Below, one piece after another: positions 26,242-36,379 of a stretch of 64,000 nucleotides of DNA (the first letter of the stretch is position 1; every line of letters begins with the position of its first letter). Under the pieces are notes generated by a model. That model saw nothing but the letters and a program-made list of their open reading frames with translations, did no database searches and had not been told where the DNA came from. Source of the stretch: Marilutibacter penaei (GTDB taxonomy: Bacteria; Pseudomonadota; Gammaproteobacteria; Xanthomonadales; Xanthomonadaceae); assembly GCF_014145395.1 (NCBI RefSeq), contig NZ_JACHTE010000006.1, positions 235,391 to 299,390 on the forward strand, in the 5' to 3' direction. The position numbers and the translations under genes were made by a program.

Positions 26242-26256
26242 TGGCACGTTTTTTGC
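26242..26256 (+). promoter_or_regulatory. Sigma-54 type -24/-12 promoter before the glycosyltransferase gene
   Basis: TGGCACG-TTTT-TTGC matches the sigma-54 consensus TGGCACG-N4-TTGC exactly, with the GG and GC pairs separated by the required 10 bases. It lies in a short AT-richer stretch of a 214-nt gap and would start transcription near 26268, leaving a leader of about 128 nt before the glycosyltransferase ATG. A specific enhancer-binding protein site was not identified. Confidence 0.7.
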
Positions 26257-26395
26257 GTGACGTTTCGTATGGCCCGGTGCGCCCGTGTGGCGTGGGTCGC
26301 CATGGAACGCAGCGATGCGTGCAAACAACCACAACCGGTGGCCCCCCGGTGGCGCGAAGGCGTCGCCCGGGCGGGTTCGCGCCGGGTGACACGGA

Positions 26396-27799
26396 ATGTC
26401 GATCATGGCCCACTCGGTGTGCGCACTTGGACCCAATACGCTGCTGAGCGCCCTGGGGCTGTGGTTCGGTCCCAGCCCCGTATCGCCGGTGCCCGGCGAG
26501 GACTGGCGGGAGGCCCGCGTCGACGTGCTCATCCATGTCAACCGCCACCAGCCCGACATCGTCTATTGCCTGGCGTCGTTGCTGGCGCAGGACCGGCCGC
26601 CGGGACGCGTCATCCTGGTGGATGACGGTGGTGCGGAGCGCGACCACACCGTGCAGATCGCCCGCGAGTTCGCACGGGTCAACGGGCTGGCGCTGGTGGT
26701 GGTGGAGCGGGTGTGGTCGATGGGGTGGGCGGCGACCCTGAAGCGCCAGGCGCGTGAACTCGACGGCGACGTGCTCTTCGTGCTTGATGGCAACGTGGTG
26801 CTGGAATCGCCCGATTACATCACCCGCTGCGTCCAGACCTTGTACGAAGGGGCGGGGACCGCCAGTGTCCGCGGCCTGCACCGGCCCAGCCGACCGGCAG
26901 ACCGGGTGCGCTGGGCGGGGACGGAGAGCTTCCGCCATTGGGTCGCGGGTGACGTGTACCGCGATCCGCGGCAACCGGGGGGGCGCATCGGGCGTGCGCT
27001 GCATTGGCTGTCGACCTCGGCGCGCGAATGCACCGCGATGTTCCAGCAGCGCTTCCTGGACCGCGGACAGATGGCGCTGTTCGGCGGGGTGGGGGCGCCG
27101 ACCTTCACCGCGACCGCCTATCGACGCCGGTACCTGAAGGACATGTTCGACCGTTACGAACCGCTGTACGGCGACCGCCTGACCGCGCGTCCGGACCTGT
27201 TCATCGCGATGGCGCTCTGCCACGAGGGCTATCACAACAGCCAGGTGGCCGATGTCGTCGCGCATGCCCCGGCGCCCGGGCCGCATGCGTTGCCGGTCGA
27301 GCACCACGGTGCCACCGCGGCCTTCCTGCAGGGCTGCCATGCGTTCGATGCCCTGCTGCGCACGCCGGTGAAGTGGCCGCGTTACTGGTGGCACCAGCGC
27401 AGCCCCGAGGCGCGCCGGCGACAGGAAGACATGCGCAATGCGCGCCGGGTCGTGGAGGCCTATCGCCAACCGTTCGGCGAGCGCCTGACGCAGCGGCATG
27501 GGCGCCCCGTCGGCTGGGTGCTGTTCTTCGCGGTGCTGGAGAAGCTCGCGATGCCGGCGGCGGTGCTGGCGCTGGCCTTCATGGCCGCATGGGGATGGCT
27601 GCTCGCCCTGTTGCTCATCGATGCGGCGGTGTGGCTGGCCGTGCTCTGGGCAGTGACCCGGCGCGAAGATCGCCTGGTGATGCTGGGCAAGGGGGTGGCG
27701 TCGCTGCCGCTGCGCCACGGCCTGCAGTGGACCGATCTGTTCAGCGTGCTGGTGCTGCCCTGGCGCTGGCCCCGCAAGGCGCTGGTGCGGCCTGCCTGA
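26396..27799 (+). CDS. Glycosyltransferase family 2 protein, membrane-anchored
   Basis: 467 aa. A GT-A fold is indicated by residues about 42-260: RVDVLIHVNRHQPDIVYCLA, VILVDDGG, and FVLDGNVVLES in the position of the metal-binding DxD. Two hydrophobic helices near 382-420 (VLALAFMAAWGWLLALLLID and neighbours) suggest insertion in the inner membrane. The QxxRW motif of processive synthases is not seen, so single-sugar transfer or a non-canonical chain builder is possible. The gene is alone on its strand, with the sigma-54 element upstream. It converges with the LysR gene, 9 nt apart. Confidence 0.82.
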   Translation: MSIMAHSVCALGPNTLLSALGLWFGPSPVSPVPGEDWREARVDVLIHVNRHQPDIVYCLASLLAQDRPPGRVILVDDGGAERDHTVQIAREFARVNGLALVVVERVWSMGWAATLKRQARELDGDVLFVLDGNVVLESPDYITRCVQTLYEGAGTASVRGLHRPSRPADRVRWAGTESFRHWVAGDVYRDPRQPGGRIGRALHWLSTSARECTAMFQQRFLDRGQMALFGGVGAPTFTATAYRRRYLKDMFDRYEPLYGDRLTARPDLFIAMALCHEGYHNSQVADVVAHAPAPGPHALPVEHHGATAAFLQGCHAFDALLRTPVKWPRYWWHQRSPEARRRQEDMRNARRVVEAYRQPFGERLTQRHGRPVGWVLFFAVLEKLAMPAAVLALAFMAAWGWLLALLLIDAAVWLAVLWAVTRREDRLVMLGKGVASLPLRHGLQWTDLFSVLVLPWRWPRKALVRPA

Positions 27800-27808
27800 G
27801 TCGCGAGC

Positions 27809-28777
27809 TCAGCGCTCCGAGGGGCCCGTGTCGTCGTAGCCGCCCCGCACGAACAGGGCGGGCTTGATCAGTTCGGTGAATGCCCGCGCCTGCGGACTCA
27901 GGAACTTGCCCTTGCGCACCACCACGCCGTAACTGCGGTCCGGGAACCAGCCGGCCAGCGAGCGTGCACGCAGCCGGTCACGGTCGGTATCGGTGAGGCA
28001 GATCGCGGTGACGATGCTGATGCCCAGGCCCATCGCCACGTACTGCTTGATGATCTCCCAGCCGCCGACCTCCAGCGCCACCGTGTAGGGCACGCGCGCG
28101 CGCTGGAACACCAGGTCGACCATCCGGTAGGTGGTCAGCCGCTGCGGCGGCAGGATCAGCCCATACGGCGACAGGTCCTCCAGCGCCAGGTCGGGCTTGT
28201 TCGCCAAGGGATGCCCGGGCGGCGTGATCAGCATGGGCTCGAAGCGGTGCACCGGGGCGTAGTCGAGGTCGGCGGGCACGTCCAGCATCGAGCCGACCGC
28301 GAGGTCGACATCGTCCGAACGCAGCAAGTCCAGGCCACTGGCGCCGGTCACGTTGTGCAGGGTCAACCGCACGTCCGGATGTTCGGCCTTGAAGCGCTCC
28401 ACGATCGGCGGCAGCAGGTACAGGATCGTCGAGGTGCCGGCGGCGACGTTGAGTGCCCCGGCGTCCATGCCCTGCATGCGTTCGCGGAAGGCGCCGTCGA
28501 TGCCGTCCAGCCCTTCCACCAGCGGGCGCGCCAGTTCGTACAGCGCCTCGCCCTCGCGGGTCATGACCAGGCGCCGGCCGCTGCGTTCCAGCAGCTTCAC
28601 GCCCATCTCCCGTTCCAGCGCCTGCAGCTGCAGCGTCACCGCGGGCTGGCTGACGTACAGCGCCTCTGCCGCACGCGACACCGAGCCCAGGCGGGCGGTC
28701 TGGCAGAACGCCCGGAGCGGCTTGAGGCGGTCGGCCTTGTAGGAAAACCGCGGCACGCTGGCGCTTTTGCGTGGCAT
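27809..28777 (-). CDS. LysR-family transcriptional regulator next to the glyoxylate shunt
   Basis: 322 aa. The winged helix-turn-helix at about residues 18-80 reads LRAFCQTARLGSVSRAAEAL and VSQPAVTLQLQALEREMGVK. The effector domain of the periplasmic-binding type covers about 105-310. It is divergent from aceB with a 130-bp AT-richer gap that carries palindromes. By position I infer that it controls aceB-aceA, probably in response to a carbon metabolite. Other LysR targets cannot be excluded. Confidence 0.88.
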   Translation of the reverse strand: MPRKSASVPRFSYKADRLKPLRAFCQTARLGSVSRAAEALYVSQPAVTLQLQALEREMGVKLLERSGRRLVMTREGEALYELARPLVEGLDGIDGAFRERMQGMDAGALNVAAGTSTILYLLPPIVERFKAEHPDVRLTLHNVTGASGLDLLRSDDVDLAVGSMLDVPADLDYAPVHRFEPMLITPPGHPLANKPDLALEDLSPYGLILPPQRLTTYRMVDLVFQRARVPYTVALEVGGWEIIKQYVAMGLGISIVTAICLTDTDRDRLRARSLAGWFPDRSYGVVVRKGKFLSPQARAFTELIKPALFVRGGYDDTGPSER

Positions 28778-28785
28778 TGGAACTC

Positions 28786-28832
28786 CGTATAAGCAGAACT
28801 TATGTTGTGCATTGCAAAAACTTGATTGTCAA
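28786..28832. promoter_or_regulatory. Operator-like palindromes between the LysR gene and aceB
   Basis: ATAAGCAGAACTTAT (28789-28803) is a 5-bp inverted repeat with a 5-nt spacer, close to the T-N11-A form of LysR sites. It overlaps a possible -10 TTATAC (28786-28791) of the LysR gene on the minus strand, which would suit autoregulation. A second dyad TTGATTGTCAA is at 28822-28832. Both lie in an AT-richer region, unlike the surrounding GC-rich DNA. Confidence 0.55.
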
Positions 28833-28907
28833 ATACCCGACGCCGCCGCATGGTGCCAGACACGGCCGGGAGCTCCCGTCCGCGTTATCCGGAACCGCAG
28901 GAGATCC

Positions 28908-30569
<1,662 letters not shown>

Positions 30570-30678
30570 CCGCCCGACCCGATGCCGGGGCATCCGCTCC
30601 GGCGCCCCCGCCACGCGCCGCGCACCGCTGTCCGTTTCCGCCGTTCGCCCCGCGACACACGAAGAAAGGACCACCGCC

Positions 30679-31998
30679 ATGAGCCACCACCAGACCACCG
30701 CCGACCAGTTGCGCCAGGCATGGGCGAGCAGCCCGCGCTGGGCCGGGATCACCCGCCCGTACTCCGCCGAGGACGTCGTCCGCCTGCGCGGTACCGTGCA
30801 GGTCGAGCATTCGCTCGCCCGCCTCGGTGCCGACAAGCTGTGGCACTCGCTGCAGACCGAGGACTTCGTCAACGCCCTGGGCGCGCTGACCGGCAACCAG
30901 GCCATGCAGCAGGTCAAGGCCGGCCTCAAGGCCATCTACCTGTCCGGCTGGCAGGTCGCCGCCGACGCCAACCTCGGCGGGCAGATGTACCCCGACCAGT
31001 CGCTGTACCCGGCCGACTCGGTGCCGGCGGTGGTCAAGCGCATCAACAACACCCTGCTGCGCGCCGACCAGATCCAGTGCGCCGAACGCAATGGCGGCGA
31101 GGGCGGCGGCGACGTCGACTTCCTGCAGCCGATCGTGGCCGATGCCGAAGCGGGCTTCGGCGGCGTGCTCAACGCCTTCGAGCTGATGAAGGGCATGATC
31201 GAAGCCGGCGCCGCCGGCGTGCATTTCGAGGACCAGCTGGCCTCGGCCAAGAAGTGCGGCCATCTGGGCGGCAAGGTCCTGGTGCCCACACGCGAGGCCG
31301 TCGACAAGCTGGTCGCCGCGCGCCTGGCCGCCGACGTGATGGGCGTGCCGACCCTGATCGTCGCCCGCACTGACGCGGAGGCCGCCGACCTGCTGACCAG
31401 CGACATCGACGACAACGACAAGGACTTCTGCACCGGCGAGCGCACCGTCGAGGGCTTCTACAAGACCCGCAACGGCCTCGACCAGGCGATCAGCCGCGGC
31501 CTGGCCTACGCGCCCTATGCCGACCTGGTGTGGTGCGAGACCGGCAAGCCCGACCTCGAGTTCGCCCGCAAGTTCGCCGAGGCGATCCACGCGAAGTACC
31601 CGGGCAAGCTGCTGGCCTACAACTGCTCGCCCAGCTTCAACTGGAAGAAGAACCTCGACGACGCCACCATCGCGAAGTTCCAGAAGGAAATCGCGTCGTA
31701 CGGCTACAAGTTCCAGTTCATCACCCTGGCCGGCTTCCACGCGCTCAACTACGGCATGTTCAACCTCGCCCATGGGTACGCGCGCCGCCAGATGAGCGCC
31801 TTCGTCGAGCTGCAGGAGGCCGAATTCGCCGCCGCCGAGAAGGGCTTCACCGCGGTCAAGCACCAGCGCGAGGTCGGGACCGGCTACTTCGATGCGGTCA
31901 CCCAGACCATCCAGGGCGGACAGTCGTCCACGGTCGCGCTGAAGGGATCGACCGAAGAGGAGCAGTTCCAGGGCGACGCCAAGGCGCTGGCCGCCTGA
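30679..31998 (+). CDS. aceA: Isocitrate lyase (glyoxylate shunt)
   Basis: 439 aa from [15 protein letters not shown] with an AAGGA site upstream. It splits isocitrate into succinate and glyoxylate. The catalytic motif KKCGHLGGK (Cys193; Cys195 in E. coli) is intact, with metal-site and substrate segments [10 protein letters not shown] and [11 protein letters not shown], and the C-terminal helix pattern TEEEQF. It is paired with aceB, allowing growth on acetate or fatty acids. Confidence 0.96.
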   Translation: MSHHQTTADQLRQAWASSPRWAGITRPYSAEDVVRLRGTVQVEHSLARLGADKLWHSLQTEDFVNALGALTGNQAMQQVKAGLKAIYLSGWQVAADANLGGQMYPDQSLYPADSVPAVVKRINNTLLRADQIQCAERNGGEGGGDVDFLQPIVADAEAGFGGVLNAFELMKGMIEAGAAGVHFEDQLASAKKCGHLGGKVLVPTREAVDKLVAARLAADVMGVPTLIVARTDAEAADLLTSDIDDNDKDFCTGERTVEGFYKTRNGLDQAISRGLAYAPYADLVWCETGKPDLEFARKFAEAIHAKYPGKLLAYNCSPSFNWKKNLDDATIAKFQKEIASYGYKFQFITLAGFHALNYGMFNLAHGYARRQMSAFVELQEAEFAAAEKGFTAVKHQREVGTGYFDAVTQTIQGGQSSTVALKGSTEEEQFQGDAKALAA

Positions 31999-32019
31999 TC
32001 GTAGCGCCGCTGCCGTGCC

Positions 32020-32062
32020 GGCCCGACCCCGGGTGGACCGTTCGTCCGCCCGGGGCCGGGCC
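32020..32062 (+). terminator. Long hairpin downstream of aceA, probable terminator
   Basis: 19-nt arms (32020-32038 and 32044-32062) pair with two imperfect positions around a 5-nt loop CGTTC. The stem is very GC-rich and is followed by TTCCATTGTGTG. It starts 22 nt after the aceA stop, so it probably ends the aceBA message. The T-run is poor. Confidence 0.6.
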
Positions 32063-32165
32063 TTCCATTGTGTGACGCAGGTAGTGCTATCCTCGGTGGG
32101 ACTGCGTCATTCAGGTTCGCAGGCCCTGTACATGGACCACGGCGTCAAAGCCCCGGGGGATGGAG

Positions 32166-33251
32166 ATGAACCGCGGTACTGCTGCGCTGACAGGCTCGGC
32201 TCGCCCGGTGCGTAGCGCGATGAGCGCCGCACCCCTGTCCCTGCGCGCGTCCGAAATGAGTTCAGCCGTACTCAGTGCCGGCGAGTTCGGCCTGTTCGCC
32301 CATGCCGGGCGCATGCGCGAGGCGCGCGCCGGCGAGCCGCTGTTCCGCCGCGGCGACCTGGGTACCACCATGTTCGTCATCGAGGATGGCGAGGTCGACC
32401 TGCACTTCGGTGACGACCTGGTGGGCAAGCGCCTGGGGCCGTACGAATTCTTCGGCGAGCTCGGCCTGTTGATCGGCAACCACGCACGCACCGCCGATGC
32501 CGTCGTCGCCCGAGATGCGCGCCTGCTTGAACTCCACCACCAGGAATTCGAGTCCCTCGTGGACCGCGACCCGATCATGGTCGGCGCGTTCCTGCGGCGC
32601 GCGATCACCCGCGTGGTGCTCAACGAGCAGTCGCTGATCCGCCGCCTGCGTCGCCGCAACCACGACCTGCAGGCCGCGCTCGACACCCTCCACGCCACCA
32701 CCCGCCAGCTCAACCAGACCGAGGAGCTGGTCCGCACCGACGAGCTCACCGGCCTGTACAACCGCCGCGGCCTGATGCTGCACCTCGACGAATGCCGCAC
32801 CATCGGCATGCCGCCGACCATGGGCCTGGTGCTGGTGGACTGCGACCGTTTCAAGCAGGTCAACGACCATCACGGCCACGTGGCCGGCGACCGGGTCCTG
32901 CAAAGCGTGGCCAGCATCCTGCGGGCGGTCGTCGGGCCCGATGACATCGCCTGCCGGCTCGGCGGCGACGAGTTCTGCCTGGTGGTGCGCGCCGGTACGG
33001 CCGACGAAGTCATGCGCTTCGCCCATTACGTGGTACGGACCGCGCAGAGCCTGCTGGAGCTCGATGGCGAGCCGGGCGACGATGCCGATGCGCCCCCCAT
33101 CATCTGCCCCTTGAGCGTCGGGGCCTGCCTGGTGGCGGGCAACGCCGACTGGACGGACTGGTACGGACGCGCCGACCTGGCGCTGTACCGGGCCAAGCGG
33201 TCGGGCGGCGACCGCGTCGAGTGGCAGGACGCCCACGCGCCGGAGGATTGA
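32166..33251 (+). CDS. Cyclic-nucleotide-binding domain + GGDEF diguanylate cyclase
   Basis: 361 aa from the ATG that has GGGGGA at 5-nt spacing; an in-frame ATG 6 nt earlier is adjacent to that site and less likely. Residues about 30-150 form a CRP-type cyclic-nucleotide-binding domain (LFRRGDLGTTMFVIEDGEVD; GELGLLIGNHARTADA). A coiled linker (150-190) leads to the GGDEF domain, with the intact active motif RLGGDEF (GGDEF at 266-270) and LVDCDRFKQVNDHHGH. The RxxD inhibitory site is GPDD, so product inhibition is probably lost. Its stop is 2 nt before the next gene, which has a class III nucleotidyl-cyclase domain. I infer that the two are co-transcribed and may form a cNMP to c-di-GMP relay. 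Confidence 0.85.
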   Translation: MNRGTAALTGSARPVRSAMSAAPLSLRASEMSSAVLSAGEFGLFAHAGRMREARAGEPLFRRGDLGTTMFVIEDGEVDLHFGDDLVGKRLGPYEFFGELGLLIGNHARTADAVVARDARLLELHHQEFESLVDRDPIMVGAFLRRAITRVVLNEQSLIRRLRRRNHDLQAALDTLHATTRQLNQTEELVRTDELTGLYNRRGLMLHLDECRTIGMPPTMGLVLVDCDRFKQVNDHHGHVAGDRVLQSVASILRAVVGPDDIACRLGGDEFCLVVRAGTADEVMRFAHYVVRTAQSLLELDGEPGDDADAPPIICPLSVGACLVAGNADWTDWYGRADLALYRAKRSGGDRVEWQDAHAPED

Positions 33252-33253
33252 GG

Positions 33254-35944
33254 ATGGAAGGGGTTAGGGACGACGCCGGACACCATGAGGGCCAGGGGCC
33301 GAACGACGGCCATGCCCAGGAGAATCCTCGCAGCCCGCAGCTGCGCACCTTGCTGCTGCTCGACATCTGCGATTCGACCCAACTGGTCGAAGTGCTGGGG
33401 GATACCGCCGCCGCCCAGTTGTTCCGCGAACACGACCGCCTGGTCCTGCGCCTCCAGCAGCAGTGGCGTGGACGCCTGATCGATCGGTCCGACGGCTTGC
33501 TGCTGCTGTTCGAACGCCCCATCGACGGCCTCGGGTTCGCGCTGGACTACCTGCTCGGCCTGCGCGACATCGGCCGCTTGCGCGAACTCGACCTGAAGGC
33601 CCGTGCCGGCCTGCACGTCGGCGAAGTGCTGACCTGGCGCAACAGCGACGAAGCCGTGCGCCTGGGCGCGAAGCCGCTCGAGGTCGAAGGCCTGGCCAAA
33701 CCGATGGCCGCGCGGCTGATGTCGATCGCCCGCCCCGGCCAGATCCTGTTGTCCGCGGTCGCGGAACCGCTGGTGCACCGCGCCGTGCGCGACATCGGCG
33801 AGCGCGGACAGTCGCTGGTATGGAAATCCCACGGGCGCTGGCGCTTCAAGGGGGTCACCGAACGGCAGGAGATCTTCGAGGTCGGCGAGCCCGGCCTGGT
33901 GCCGCTCAAGCGGCCCATCGAAAGTCCCAAGGCGCGACGCGACGTCCCGTCCTGGCGCCGGCCCGCGGCACTCGCGGCCGAAGCGGCGCTGGTGGCGGCC
34001 ATCGCCGTGGGGGGCTGGTTCGCGACCCGGCCACCGCCTGCGATCGCGTTCAACGAGCGCGACTGGGTCGTGGTGGGCGACATGCGCAACCTGACCGGCG
34101 ACGCCCGCCTCGACGACTCGCTCGAACAGGCCTTCCGCATCAGCCTGGAGCAGTCCCGCTTCGTCAACGTGCTGTCCGACCTGAAAGTGCGCGATTCGCT
34201 GGGACGCATGGAACTGGATCCGGGCACCGTGGTCGATCGCAACGTGGGCGCGGAGATCGCGCTGCGCGAGGGCGTGCGCGCCGTCGTGCTGCCGACCGTT
34301 TCCGAAGTCGGCGGCAAGCTGCGGGTCAGTGTCGAAGTCGTCGACCCGGCCACCGGCAGCACGGTGCACGCCCTGCAGGCGCAAGGCCAGGGCAGCGATT
34401 CCGCGCTGGCGTCGATCGACCGGGTGGTGGCGTCCCTGCGGACCGACCTGGGCGAGGCGCTGGCCGCGGTCGACGGGACCGCCGCGCCCCTGCCACAGGT
34501 GACGACGTCGAACATCGATGCCCTGCGTGCGTATGCGCTGGGACAGACCGCTTTCGCCGAGGACCGCGCGGACGAAGCGATCCGGCTGTACCGGCAGGCG
34601 ATCGAACTGGACCCCGATTTCGCACTGGCACACCAGGCGCTGGCCCGCGTCCATACCGCGTTGAGCGATCGCCAGCGCGCCCTCGTGCACCTGCAGCGGG
34701 CGCTGGAGCTGAAGGCGCACCTGCCGCCGCGCGACCGCCTTTACCTGGACGCGTGGCATGCGGAGCTGCTCCTGCCCGGCGAGGCGCTGTCGCGCTGGAA
34801 AGTGCTGGCATCGATGTATCCGGACTCGCTGCCGGGACAGGCGAACGTGGCGGGACACCAGTTCAAGCGCAACGAGTACGCCGCGAGCCTGGCGGCGCTG
34901 GAAGACATCAACCTGCCGCAACAGCCGATGCAGGGCGTCGTCGCCGACATGATGGGACGCGCGTTGCTGGCCCAGGGGCGGCTGGACGAAGCGAAGCTGC
35001 GTTTCGATGCCGCCGAAGCCGTGACGCCGGGCATCTCCCTGCGGCGGCGTGCCTGGTGGCTGGCGGCCCAGGACAAGCCTGGCGAGGCACGCGCGCTCAT
35101 CGAAGCGATGCCGTCCCGGGGGGTCGTCACCGAGGACCTCGTGCGGTACATCGATCTCGCCACCCTCGCTGCCGACGAGGGCCAGTGGGACACGGCAGGC
35201 GCCGCATACGCGCGTGCGCGCGAAGCGCTCGACGGGTCCGACAGCCCGCTGGCCCGGCAGTTCGAGCTTGAAGTGGCCGCACTCGACGCGCTGCGCAACG
35301 GCGATGGCGGTGCCGCCCCGTCGCGGCTCGAGGCCCTGGCCCGCCGCCAGCTGGAGGCGTTCGGGCAGCCCGACAATGCGAACCGCGTGGACGACGCGTT
35401 CATGGCGCTGGTCGCCGCGTACCTGGCGCAACGCGGTGGCGACGCGACCGTCGGCCGCCAGGTGCTGGCCGCGCTCCACGACGACCTGCCCGCGCTGGAG
35501 GGCACGCAGGTCGAAGACATGGCGGCGGTGGTCGAGTCGGGCCAGGCGCGGCTGTCGGGGGATGCCGGGCGCGCCATCGCCCTGCTGCAGCCGCAGGTGC
35601 GCGGGGCCGGCCTGGTCCAGGCCCACGTGGCGATGTGGGAGGCACTCAACGCGGCAGGCCGCCATGACGAGGCGCTGGAGCGCGCGCGCTGGCTGCAGGC
35701 CCAGCAGCCGCGCGCCTACGCCGAAGCCAACGCCTCGCAGGTCCTGCAACTGATGAACGTGGTCGATACACGCCTGGCGCACCTGCAGGCGGCACGGTCG
35801 CTGCAGGCGGGGGGCGACGCCGAGGGCGCCCGCGCCGAGGTGGACCGGCTCCTCGACACCTGGCCGCGGAGCCGGTGGCCCGATTACTTGCTGCGCAGCA
35901 CCGAGTCCATCTTGCCCGCCTCGAAGGCGAACACCACGATGTGA
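33254..35944 (+). CDS. Putative peptide-modification system cyclase: class III nucleotidyl cyclase + TM + TPR repeats
   Basis: 896 aa from an ATG with GGAGG at 7-nt spacing. Residues about 30-215 are a class III cyclase homology domain: LLLLDICDSTQLVE with Asp37, RSDGLLLLF with Asp80, and MAARLMSIARPGQILLS. A transmembrane helix is near 235-258. The C-terminal half is a CadC-like region (VVVGDMRNLTGDARLDDSLE) and then helical TPR-like repeats (ALGQTAFAEDRADEAIRLYR). From memory this is the NCBI family 'putative peptide modification system cyclase', found with a modified peptide and a SagB-like dehydrogenase, both of which are next door. Whether it makes cAMP or cGMP is unknown. Its 3' end overlaps the precursor gene on the other strand by 61 nt. 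Confidence 0.82.
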   Translation: MEGVRDDAGHHEGQGPNDGHAQENPRSPQLRTLLLLDICDSTQLVEVLGDTAAAQLFREHDRLVLRLQQQWRGRLIDRSDGLLLLFERPIDGLGFALDYLLGLRDIGRLRELDLKARAGLHVGEVLTWRNSDEAVRLGAKPLEVEGLAKPMAARLMSIARPGQILLSAVAEPLVHRAVRDIGERGQSLVWKSHGRWRFKGVTERQEIFEVGEPGLVPLKRPIESPKARRDVPSWRRPAALAAEAALVAAIAVGGWFATRPPPAIAFNERDWVVVGDMRNLTGDARLDDSLEQAFRISLEQSRFVNVLSDLKVRDSLGRMELDPGTVVDRNVGAEIALREGVRAVVLPTVSEVGGKLRVSVEVVDPATGSTVHALQAQGQGSDSALASIDRVVASLRTDLGEALAAVDGTAAPLPQVTTSNIDALRAYALGQTAFAEDRADEAIRLYRQAIELDPDFALAHQALARVHTALSDRQRALVHLQRALELKAHLPPRDRLYLDAWHAELLLPGEALSRWKVLASMYPDSLPGQANVAGHQFKRNEYAASLAALEDINLPQQPMQGVVADMMGRALLAQGRLDEAKLRFDAAEAVTPGISLRRRAWWLAAQDKPGEARALIEAMPSRGVVTEDLVRYIDLATLAADEGQWDTAGAAYARAREALDGSDSPLARQFELEVAALDALRNGDGGAAPSRLEALARRQLEAFGQPDNANRVDDAFMALVAAYLAQRGGDATVGRQVLAALHDDLPALEGTQVEDMAAVVESGQARLSGDAGRAIALLQPQVRGAGLVQAHVAMWEALNAAGRHDEALERARWLQAQQPRAYAEANASQVLQLMNVVDTRLAHLQAARSLQAGGDAEGARAEVDRLLDTWPRSRWPDYLLRSTESILPASKANTTM

Positions 35945-36231
35945 TTGGTCTGCGCGGTCAGGTGGCTCTTCAGCGCCTCGCGTGACTGCTGGATTTCTTC
36001 CTTGGAGGCCAGCGTGCCGGTCGTCATGCAGTAGAACGCCTCGCCCTGGGCCGGAACGCCGCTGGCTTCGCCGAAGCTGGCCGGCGCATAGCCGATGCCC
36101 GCCATCGCCGCACGCGGGTTGGCCTGGAATTCGGCACGGAAGCGATCATCGTTGCCGAGCAGGTCGAGCAGCTTGTCGGCCTCTGCAGCCGACAGGGTGG
36201 GGTGCTGTCCCCCTTTCGAAGTATCGGTCAT
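35884..36231 (-). CDS. Putative modified (RiPP-type) precursor peptide, NHLP/Nif11-like leader
   Basis: 115 aa from MTDTSKGGQHPTLS with GGGGAGA at 9 nt before the ATG; the longer minus-strand frame upstream is a shadow of the dehydrogenase gene. Residues 14-50 (EADKLLDLLGNDDRFRAEFQ then ANPRAAMAGIGY) have the nitrile-hydratase-like leader pattern. A glycine/alanine-rich stretch (53-65) and a single cysteine at 68 follow, then a helical segment ASKEEIQQSREALKSHLTAQ and a tail ending VLRSK. This fits the family I recall as 'putative modified peptide' (NHLP-related). It lies between the cyclase (converging, 61-nt overlap) and the dehydrogenase (diverging). The mature product is unknown. Confidence 0.78.
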   Translation of the reverse strand: MTDTSKGGQHPTLSAAEADKLLDLLGNDDRFRAEFQANPRAAMAGIGYAPASFGEASGVPAQGEAFYCMTTGTLASKEEIQQSREALKSHLTAQTNHIVVFAFEAGKMDSVLRSK

Positions 36232-36379
36232 CGCGCAATCTCCCCGTTGCGGCCCGGCGGGCCGTAAGCTTGCGAATCTAAGGGCTGGGCCGCGTGCCGA
36301 CAAGCAGGCATGCCGGCATGGGCACGCGGGCATCGCGGTCGCCCGGCCATTCTTTATCTTCAGGACACAGGAGGCCTGG

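Noticed and set aside
26260..26395. Possible c-di-GMP (GEMM-I) riboswitch in the glycosyltransferase leader
   Set aside because: Segments such as GTGCAAACAACC and GGTGGCGCGAAGGC only loosely resemble the conserved core, and I could not draw the required paired elements. A covariance-model search would decide.
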